Shown here piece after piece: positions 1 through 11,600 of a stretch of 64,000 bases of DNA. The number at the start of each line of letters is the position of its first letter. Within the stretch, counting starts at the first letter, position 1. The notes under the pieces were generated by a model, which was not told the DNA's origin, did no database searches, and was given only the letters and a program-made list of their open reading frames with translations. This DNA is from Microglena sp. YARC (lineage: Eukaryota; Chlorophyta; Chlorophyceae; Chlamydomonadales; Chlamydomonadaceae): positions 45,573,565-45,637,564 of the forward strand of contig CM039465.1 in assembly GCA_022414725.1 (NCBI GenBank), written 5' to 3'. Position numbers and translations under genes: made by a program.

Positions 1-60
1 AAGTAAATACAATTCAGGATGGATGGATGGTGGGTGGGTGATGGCTGGATGAGGTTGAAC
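1..60. repeat. short (GGAT/GGGT)n tract
   Basis: An imperfect tetranucleotide run around 19-53, just downstream of the motif V exon of the minus-strand helicase gene. It makes the exon's 3' edge hard to place. Confidence 0.6.
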
Positions 61-606
61 TTATCCCGATCTTCTGTATGAAGACATTGAGTCTCACGCC
101 AATGGCATCACTCTCCACAAGCACAACATAGCTGGAATGCAAACTGACAGTTACTAATTCATCCATCCATTTATTCATTCATCCATCCATCCATCCATTC
201 ATTCATTCGTCCATCCATCCATCCATTCATTCATTCGTCCTTTTATTTATTCATTCATTTATTCATTCATTCATCCTGTCCGTTCATTCATTTATTCATT
301 TATTTTTGCATACATTCATTCATTCATTTATTCATCTAGTCCATCAGTCCATTTATCAATCAGTTTGTCCCTCCATCAATCCGTTCATCCGTCTGTTTGT
401 CCCTCTGTCCGTCACTTTGTCAAGCTGTTCGTCTGTCCATCTGTCCGTCTGTCTGTCCGTCCGTCTGTCTGCTTGTCCCTCTGTCCGTCACTCCATCCAT
501 CTGTATATTTATCCATCAGTTTGTCCCTCCGTCAACCCGTCCATCCGTCCATTTGTCCCTCTGTCCATCACTCTGTCAATCTGTCCGTCCATCAGTTAGT
601 CTGTCC

Positions 607-640
<34 letters not shown>

Positions 641-2667
641 TGGTCCATCTGCCCGTCACTCAGTCTATCTGTTTGTCCGCCCGTCCGCCCGTCCGTCCAT
701 CCGTCAACCCGTCCATCCGTACATTTGTCCCTCTGTCCAACACTCCGTCAATCTGTCCGTCCATCAGTTAGTCGGTCCGTCTGTCCGTCTGTCCGTCCGT
801 TGGTCCCTCTGCCCGTCACTCCGTCAGTCTGTCCGTCCGTTTGTCCCTCTGTCCGTCTGTCCGTCCGTTGGTCCCTCTGCCCGTCACTCCGTCTATCTGC
901 CCGTCCGTCAGTCTGACTGTCCGTCTGTCCGTCCGTTGGTCCCTCTGCCCGTCACTCCGTCTATCTGCCCGTCGGTCAGTCCGTCCGTCCGTTTGTCCCT
1001 CTGTCCGTCTGTCCGTCCGGTTGTCCCTCTGTCTGTCACTTGGTCAATCTGTCTGTCCTTCTGTCCGTCTGTCCGTCTGTCTGCCCGTCTGTTTGTCCCT
1101 CTGACCTTCACTCCGTCTATCAGGTAGTCCATCAGTTCTTCCTTTAATTAGTCCATCAGTCCCCAAATGAAACAGTGATAAGAATGACACAATAGGACAG
1201 GCCATCCCCAATGTTAAGCTGCTGGTTTTTCTTGGCCACATGATAAAAGAAACAATAATATGAACAAACAATTAAATAAATAAATAAATAAACACACAAA
1301 TAAATAAACAAATAAATGCATAAAATAAAGAGAGCACCTACCCGCTGTCTGAATCATTGAACAGATTAGCTTGGGTGCAGCGCGTCTCAGGTGGCAGAGC
1401 ACCGTAGATGATGCACACCTTGTGCTTGGTAGATGCCTCAATGCTCTGCAGTAAAACGGTTGGTGGTGGTGGTGCTGGTGCTGGTACTTAATTGGTGGTG
1501 GTGGTGGTGGTGGTGCTTGTTTGGTGGTGGTGGTGGTGGTGGTGCTTGTTTGGTGGTGGTGGTGCTGGTGGGTGAAGTTCATAGGACACGTTGTGTGGGG
1601 TTGATGCCTCAATTCTCTGCGTCACAGTGGTGGTGGTGGTGGTGGTGGTGCTGCTGGTGGGTGAAGGTCATAGGACACGTTGTGTGGGGTTGATGCCTCA
1701 ATTCTCTGCGTCACAGTGGTGGTGGTGGTGGTGGTGGTGCTGCTGGTGGGTGAAGGTCATAGGACACGTTGTGTGGGGTTGATGCCTCAATTCTCTGCGT
1801 CACAGTGGTGGTGGATGTGGTGGTGGTGGCGGGTGAAGGTCATAGGACACCTTGTGTGGGGTTGATGCCTCAATTCTCTGCGTCACAGTGGTGGTGGTGG
1901 TGGTGGTGGTGCTGCTGGTGGGTGAAGGTCATAGGACACGTTGTGTGGGGTTGATGCCTCAATTCTCTGCGTCACAGTGGTGGTGGTGGTGGTGGTGCTG
2001 GCTGGTGGGTGAAGGTCATAGGACACGTTGTGTGGGGTTGATGCCTCAATTCTCTGCGTCACAGTGGTGGTGGTGGTGGTGGTGGTGGCGGGTGAAGGTC
2101 ATAGGACACGTTGTGTGGGGTTGATGCCTCAATTCTCTGCGTCACAGTGGTGGTGGTGGTGGTGGTGGTGCTGCTGGTGGGTGAAGGTCATAGGACACGT
2201 TGTGTGGGGTTGATGCCTCAATTCTCTGCGTCACAGTGGTGGTGGTGGTGGTGGTGCTGCTGGTGGGTGAAGGTCATAGGACACGTTGTGTGGGGTTGAT
2301 GCCTCAATTCTCTGCGTCACAGTGGTGGTGGTGGTGGTGCTGCTGGCGGGTGAAGGTCATAGGACACGTTGTGTGGGGTTGATGCCTCAATTCTCTGCGT
2401 CACAGTGGTGGTGGTGGTGGTGGTGGTGCTGCTGGTGGGTGAAGGTCATAGGACACGTTGTGTGGGGTTGATGCCTCAATTTTCTGCGTCACAGTGGTGG
2501 TGGTGGTGGTGCTGCTGGTGGGTGAAGGTCACAGGACACCTTGTGTGGGGTTGATGCCTCAATTCTCTGCGTCACAGTGGTGTGGTGGTGGTGGTGGTGC
2601 TGCTGGTGGTGAAGGTCATAGGACACGTTGTGTGGGGTTGATGCCTCAATTCTCTGCGTCACAGTGG

Positions 2668-2698
<31 letters not shown>

Positions 2699-5600
2699 GG
2701 GTGAAGGTCATAGGACACGTTGTGTGGGGTTGATGCCTCAATTCTCTGCGTCACAGTGGTGGTGGTGGTGGTGGTGGTGCTGCTGGTGGGTGAAGGTCAT
2801 AGGACACGTTGTGTGGGGTTGATGCCTCAATTCTCTGCGTCACAGTGGTGGTGGTGGTGGTGGTGGTGCTGCTGGTGGGTGAAGGTCATAGGACACCTTG
2901 TGTGGGGTTGATGCCTCAATTCTCTGCGTCATAGTGGTGGTGGTGGTGGTGGTGCTGGTTTGGTGGTGCTGGTTAGGTGGTGGTGGTGGTGGTGGGTGAA
3001 GGTCATAGGATGACACACACCTTGTGCGGGGTAGATGCCTCAATGCTCTGCAGCACAGTGGTGGTGGTGGTGGTGGCGGTGGTGCAGGTGGGTGAAGGTC
3101 ATAGGACCTTGTGTGGGGTAGATGCCTCAATTCTCTGCATGATATCAGGAGGGGTTTAAAACGATCAAGCACTGATGAACTGAACCCCAAACAATCGTTG
3201 TACAAACGGGGGCCCTGAGTTCGTGCTACAGTGATCATTTAATTCTACAATTATAATTGCTCTGCTCATCACCCACCGCTTTTATCCGCAGCAAGTCTTA
3301 TTTTCTGAATGCCAGTATGCAGTTGCCAGCTTGTATGCATTCCCATTGGTTGATGAGGTTAGGGCTGTGCTACAGTGATCATTTAATTCCACGCTTATAA
3401 TTGCTCAGCTCGTCAACCACCGCTTGTATCCCCAGCAAGCCTAATTTGCCGAATGCCACGATGCAGTCGCCAGCTTGTATGCATTCCCATTGGGTGGTGG
3501 GGTTGGGGCCTTGCTATACTGATTATTTAATTCTACAATTATTATTGCTCTGCTCTTCACCCACCGCTTTTATCCCCAGCAAGTCTAACTTCGCGAATGC
3601 CACGATGCAGTCGCCAGCTTGTATGCACTCCCATTGGTTGGTGGGGTTGGGGCCAATGCCGTTAGGATGGAGTCGAACGGCTTCACTGGGGGCCCCTTGC
3701 CCCTGACCCCCGACCGACAAGCCCGGTGCTGGTTCTGTGTTGCTGCGCTCTGATGTGCTCTGTTGCCATCTGTTGGCAGTGCTGGGCTGATCTTGCTGTC
3801 GGCCCCAAGTCGTGGCGTGCGACTGAGGGGGAGGGAGGCCGCTGCCTGGCTTGCCATGCTTCGCCACAGCCTTCCTCCACTCTTTCCTCCTTTCGAGCAG
3901 AGTTTGGCTTAAGGATTGGGGCTCTACCTGAAGTTCAGTTTGGCGACTGTACTCCCGCACCTGTGTATGTGTGTGTGGGGGGTGGGGTTGGGGGGTATGT
4001 GTGTGTGTGTGTGTGTAAGTGTGTGTGTGGGGTGGGGGTGGGGGTGGGGGTGGGGGTGGGGATCATGCAATGGGGGGACACATGTACGTTTTTTTGTTTT
4101 CAATTTGTTGTTTTCCTTGTGTCAATCTAGGAGTACCTACAGTTCAGTGTGGCGATTGCACTCCTGCACCTGTGTGTGTGTTGTGTGTGTGTGTGTGTGC
4201 GTGTATGTGTGTGGGGGGGGGGGGACCTGAGAGGGAAGCCGTAGGTTGGATGGTGGAGGTAGTAGTAGTGGTGTCGGTGAAGGTGCTGGTTATGGTGATG
4301 GCGCACCTGAAAGGGAAGCCATGGGTTGGATGGTGGAGGTACTGGTAGTAGTAGTGGTGAAGATGCTGGTTGCGATGATGGTGTAGGTGGTGGTGGTGCT
4401 GCTGCTGCTGTAATCGCGCGCCTGGGAGGGAAGCCATGGGTTGGATGGTTAGGTACTAGTACTTCACACTTCACTCACTCGTATTGAACCTGAGATCCAT
4501 TGACACAGCACAGAGTCTGCGCACAAGCTGCAACACACTGTTATCCTCACACACGTGACTCAACATCAAAAGCAACACCAGTCATGCTGTTTGTGTGAAA
4601 ATGACGAAAAACACGAAGGGCATACCTCTACCTTCTCCTTTGCCCTACACAGAGTTGGGCACAAGCTGCAATGCCTCGTCATCCCCACACACGTGAGTCA
4701 ACATTAAAATCAACACCAGCCATGCTATTGTGTGCAAATGACGAAAGACACAAAAGGCATACCTCTAGCTTCTCCTTTGTAACATCACTGAGTCTGCGCA
4801 CAAGCTACGACGCACTGTCATCCCCACACACGTGACTCAACATCAAAAGCAACACCATTCATGCTGTTTGTGTGAAAATGGCGAAAGACACAAAGGGCAT
4901 ACCTCTAGCTTCTCCTTTGTCACTTCACAGAGTCGGCGCACAAGCTGCAATGCCTTGTCATCTCCACACATGTGACTCAACATTACAATCAACACCAGCC
5001 ATGCTGTTTGTGTGCAAATGACAATAACCACGAAGGGCATACCTCTAGCTTCTCCTTAGTAACACCACAGAGTCGGCGCACAAGCTGCAACGCACTGCCA
5101 TCCCCACAAACGTGAATCTCGTTTGCTGGTAAACCCAACAGAGCACGGGTCCATGCAAAGCCCCTTTGTTCATCTGCGATCATCTGCGCAAGGAGTCGAA
5201 AGCATACATGTGAATTTCATTTGCTGGTAAACCCAACAGAGCGCGGGTCCATGCAAAGCCTCTATGTTCATCCGCGGTCATCTGCGCAAGGTGTTGAAAG
5301 CATATTTTGAAGTACCTGTATTTATTTATTATTTACAATAATATTCATCCGGTCGTAAGGAATACAACTGTGTTGCAAGCAAATTTATAAGTACCTGTAT
5401 GCATTTAACATTTATAATAATATTCATCCGGTCGTAAGGAATACAACTGTGTTGCAAGCATATTTATAAGTACCTGTATGCATTTAACATTTATAATGAT
5501 ATTTATCAGGTCGTAAGGAATACAACTGTGCTCAGAACAGTACCTGTGTTTTATACAACACTGCAAGTACTATATATATGCAGTACCTCAAATGATAGAG

Positions 5601-8600
5601 ATGCAGTATTGAATTTAACATATAATAGAGATCCAGTATAAAATAAAATATAATACATGCCAGAGGTACAGTATTAAATGTCATATATGATAGAGATACA
5701 GTATTAAATGTCATATATGATAGAGGTACAGTATTAAATGTCATATATGATAGAGAGACAGTATTAAATGTCATATATGATAGAGATACAGTATTAAATG
5801 TCATATACGATAGAGATACAGTATTAAATGTCATATATGATAGAGATACAGTATTAAATGTCATATACGATAGAGATACAGTATTAAATGTCATATATGA
5901 TAGAGATACAGTATTAAATGTCATATATGATAGAGATACAGTATTAAATGTCATATATGATAGAGGTACAGTATTAAATGTCATATATGATAGAGATACA
6001 GTATTAAATGACATATATGATAGAGATACAGTATTAAATGTCATATATGATAGAGATACAGTATTAAATGTCATATATGATAGAGATACAGTATTAAATG
6101 TCATATACGATAGAGATACAGTATTAAATGTCATATATGATAGAGGTACAGTATTAAATGTCATATACGATAGAGATACAGTATTAAATGTCATATATGA
6201 TAGAGGTACAGTATTAAATGTCATATATGATAGAGGTACAGTATTAAATGTCATATATGATAGAGATACAGTATTAAATGTCATATATGATAGAGATACA
6301 GTATTAAATGTCATATATGATAGAGATACAGTATTAAATGTCATATATGATAGAGATACAGTATTAAATGTCATATACATATATGATAGAGATACAGTAT
6401 TAAATGTCATATATGATAGAGATACAGTATTAAATGTCATATATGATAGAGATACAGTATTAAATGTCATATATGATAGAGATACAGTATTAAATGTCAT
6501 ATATGATAGAGATACAGTATTAAATGTCATATATGATAGAGATACAGTATTAAATGTCATATATGATAGAGATACAGTATTAAATGTCATATATGATAGA
6601 GATACAGTATTAAATGTCATATATGATAGAGATACAGTATTAAATGTCATATATGATAGAGATACAGTATTAAATGTCATATATGATAGAGATACAGTAT
6701 TAAATGTCATATATGATAGAGATACAGTATTAAATGTCATATATGATAGAGATACAGTATTAAATGTCATATATGATAGAGATACAGTATTAAATGTCAT
6801 ATATGATAGAGATACAGTATTAAATGTCATATATGATAGAGATACAGTATTAAATGTCATATATGATAGAGATACAGTATTAAATGTCATATATGATAGA
6901 GATACAGTATTAAATGTCATATATGATAGAGATACAGTATTAAATGTCATATATGATAGAGATACAGTATTAAATGTCATATATGATAGAGATACAGTAT
7001 TAAATGTCATATATGATAGAGATACAGTATTAAATGTCATATATGATAGAGATACAGTATTAAATGTCATATATGATAGAGATACAGTATTAAATGTCAT
7101 ATATGATAGAGATACAGTATTAAATGTCATATATGATAGAGATACAGTATTAAATGTCATATATGATAGAGATACAGTATTAAATGTCATATATGATAGA
7201 GATACAGTATTAAATGTCATATATGATAGAGATACAGTATTAAATGTCATATATGATAGAGATACAGTATTAAATGTCATATATGATAGAGATACAGTAT
7301 TAAATGTCATATATGATAGAGATACAGTATTAAATGTCATATATGATAGAGATACAGTATTAAATGTCATATATGATAGAGATACAGTATTAAATGTCAT
7401 ATATGATAGAGATACAGTATTAAATGTCATATATGATAGAGATACAGTATTAAATGTCATATATGATAGAGATACAGTATTAAATGTCATATATGATAGA
7501 GATACAGTATTAAATGTCATATATGATAGAGATACAGTATTAAATGTCATATATGATAGAGATACAGTATTAAATGTCATATATGATAGAGATACAGTAT
7601 TAAATGTCATATATGATAGAGATACAGTATTAAATATAATATATGATAGAGATACAGTATTAAATGTCATATATGATAGAGATACAGTATTAAATGTCAT
7701 ATATGATAGAGATACAGTATTAAATGTCATATATGATAGAGATACAGTATTAAATGTCATATATGATAGAGATACAGTATTAAATGTCATATATGATAGA
7801 GATACAGTATTAAATGTCATATATGATAGAGATACAGTATTAAATGTCATATATGATAGAGATACAGTATTAAATGTCATATATGATAGAGATACAGTAT
7901 TAAATGTCATATATGATAGAGATACAGTATTAAATGTCATATATGATAGAGATACAGTATTAAATGTCATATATGATAGAGATACAGTATTAAATGTCAT
8001 ATATGATAGAGATACAGTATTAAATGTCATATATGATAGAGATACAGTATTAAATGTCATATATGATAGAGATACAGTATTAAATGTCATATATGATAGA
8101 GATACAGTATTAAATGTCATATATGATAGAGATACAGTATTAAATGTCATATATGATAGAGATACAGTATTAAATGTCATATATGATAGAGATACAGTAT
8201 TAAATGTCATATATGATAGAGATACAGTATTAAATGTCATATATGATAGAGATACAGTATTAAATGTCATATATGATAGAGATACAGTATTAAATGTCAT
8301 ATATGATAGAGATACAGTATTAAATGTCATATATGATAGAGATACAGTATTAAATGTCATATATGATAGAGATACAGTATTAAATGTCATATATGATAGA
8401 GATACAGTATTAAATGTCATATATGATAGAGATACAGTATTAAATGTCATATATGATAGAGATACAGTATTAAATGTCATATATGATAGAGATACAGTAT
8501 TAAATGTCATATATGATAGAGATACAGTATTAAATGTCATATATGATAGAGATACAGTATTAAATGTCATATATGATAGAGATACAGTATTAAATGTCAT

Positions 8601-11600
8601 ATATGATAGAGATACAGTATTAAATGTCATATATGATAGAGATACAGTATTAAATGTCATATATGATAGAGATACAGTATTAAATGTCATATATGATAGA
8701 GATACAGTATTAAATGTCATATATGATAGAGATACAGATATATGATAGAGATACAGTATTAAATATAATATATGATAGAGATACAGTATTAAATATAATA
8801 TATGATAGAGATACAGTATTAAATATAATATATGATAGAGATACAGTATTAAATATAATATATGATAGAGATACAGTATTAAATATAATATATGATAGAG
8901 ATACAGTATTAAATATAATATATGATAGAGATACAGTATTAAATATAATATATGATAGAGATACAGTATTAAATATAATATATGATAGTGATACAGTATA
9001 AAAAATATATAATATATGACAGAGATACAGTATTAAATGTAATATAATATATGGCAGAGATACAGTATTACATCTAATATATAATATATATACATTATTA
9101 GTGGAATCACTCAACAGTGCTCAGTACCTGAATTTCATCCAACACTGCAACATCGTATCTTCTACTCAAACTGGCCATCTCAATGGTGCATGCCCAGTGG
9201 CTTGCAGCAGGCACCTCACGAGCATCCTCCCCAGTTAAAAGGCTGCAGCGTACTCCAGCCTGGCAGGTGTGGAGTGGTGTGTATGTGAGAGTGGTGTGGT
9301 GCGGCGTGGTTTGGTGTGGTGTGGTGTAGTGTGTTAGTGAGAGTGGTGTGGTGTGGTGTGGTTTGGTGTGGTGTGGTGTGTTAGTGAGAGTGGTGTGGTT
9401 TGGTGTGGTGTGGTGTGTTAGTGATATTAGTGTGGTGTGGTTTGGTGTGGTGTGGTGTGGTGTGGTGTGTTAGTGAGAGTGGTGTGGTTTGGTTTGGTGT
9501 GGTGGTGTGATGTGGTGTGCTGTGTTAGTGAGAGTGGTGTGGTTTGGTGTGGCGTGATGTGGTGTGGTGTGTTAGTGAGAGTGGTGTGGTTTGGTGTGCT
9601 GTGGTGTGGGGTGTCAGTGAGATTGATGTGGTTTGGTGTGGTGTGGTGTGATGTGGTGTGTTAGTGAGAGTGGTGTGGTGTGGTGTGCTGGTGAGAGTGG
9701 TGTGGTTTGGTGTGGCGTGGGATTCAGATTCTTTTGAAGTCACACAAACATGTTGAACCTATGTCTGAACCTATGCCTATAATATATGCCTATGCCTATA
9801 ATTTATGCATATGCCTATAATATCAGCCTATGCCTATAATTTATGCATTTGCCTATAATATATGCCTATGCCTATAATTTATGCATATGTCTATAATATA
9901 TGCCTATGCCTATAATTTATGCATATGTCTATAATATATGCCTATGCCTATAATTTATGCATATGCCTATAATATATGCCTATGCCTATAATTTATGCAT
10001 ATGCCTATAATATATGCCTATGCCTGTAATTTATGCATATGCCTATAATATAAGCCTATGCCCATAATTTAAGCCTATGCCTATAATTTATGCATATGCC
10101 TATAATTTAAGCCTATGCCTATAATTTATGCATATGCCTATAATATATGCCTATGCCTATAATTTATGCATATGCCTATAATATAAGCCTATGCCCATAA
10201 TTTAAGCCTATGCCTATAATTTATGCATATGCCTATAATTTAAGCCTATGCCTATAATTTATGCATATGCCTATAATATAAGCCTATGCCTATAATTTAT
10301 GCATCTGCCTATGATATATGCCTATGCCTATAATATATGCCTATGCCTATGATATATGCCTATGCCTATAATTTATGCATATGCCTATAATATATGCCTC
10401 TGCCTATAATTTATGCCTATGCCTACGATATGTTCCTCTGCCTATAATATAAGACTATACATAAGCATCAGTGTTTTTATTTTCGGCTTTTCTTGCCAAA
10501 TACTTGGTAGCTCCCTGAGCCAGCCACTGTGCTATACCCTAATCTTTTCAGCAATCCTGGAAATCTGATTGTGCCAACTTCAAGGTGCAGTAGATTGCGT
10601 CAGGTTTGGCTGAATAGCCAGTCAGGGTAGCTGCTTAGAAGCTGGCGATGGAAGTAGAAAAAGGAAGCTATGCTATGTCTCTGCCTGTAAGCTGCGCCTA
10701 TGCCTATGCCTATGTCTATGCCTCTGCCTGTAAGCTGCGCCTATGTCTATGCCTCTGCCTGTAAGCTGCGCCTATGCCTATGTCTATGCCTCTGCCTGTA
10801 AGCTGCGCCTATGCCTATGTCTATGCCTTTGCCTGTAAGCTGCGCCTATGCCTCTGCCTGTAAGCTGCCCCCATGCCTATGTCCTATGCCTCTGCCTGTA
10901 AGCTGCGCCTATGCCTATGCCTCTGCCTGTAAGCTGCGCCTATGCCTATGCCTCTGCCTGTAAGCTGCGCCTATGCCTATGTCTATGCCTCTGCCTGTAA
11001 GCTGCGCCTATGCCTATGTCTATGCCTCTGCCTGTAAGCTGCGCCTATGCCTATGTCTATGCCTCTGCCTGTAAGCTGCGCCTATGCCTATGTCTATGCC
11101 TCTGCCTGTAAGCTGCGCCTATGCCTATGTCTATGCCTCTGCCTGTAAGCTGCGCCTATGCCTATGTCTATGCCTCTGCCTGTAAGCTGCGCCTATGCCT
11201 ATATCTATGCCTTTGCCTGTAAGCTGCGCCTATGCCTCTGCCTGTAAGCTGCGCCTCTGCCTATGTCTATGCCTCTGCCTGTAAGCTTCGCCTATGCCTA
11301 TGTCTATGCCTCTGCCTGTAGGCTGCGCCTATGCCTTTGTCTATGCCTCTGCCTGTAAGCTGCGCCTATGCCTATGTCTATGCCTCTGCCTGTAAGCTGC
11401 GCCTCTGCCTATGTCTATGCCTTTGCCTGTAAGCTGCGCCTATGCCTCTGCCTGTAAGCTGCGCCTATGCCTATGTCTATGCCTCTGCCTGTAAGCTGCG
11501 CCTATGCCTTTGCCTGTAAGCTGCGCCTATGCCTATGTCTATGCCTTTGCCTGTAAGCTGCGCCTATGCCTATGTCTATGCCTTTGACTGTAAGCTGCGC

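Noticed and set aside
365..1132. Overlapping Ser/Cys/Val/Pro-rich ORFs on both strands
   Set aside because: They derive from the GTCC/GTCT tetranucleotide array. Several frames are open at once, which shows compositional bias and not coding.
1433..3160. Series of overlapping 60-90 codon ORFs ending VIGHVVWG
   Set aside because: They are artefacts of the 89-bp array read on the strand opposite to the helicase gene.
5532..8720. A 1,062-codon minus-strand ORF made of a decapeptide repeat
   Set aside because: It is the read-through of a 30-bp satellite without stops. It sits in an intron between two SUV3 exons whose phases match exactly, and the plus strand of the same array is also partly open.
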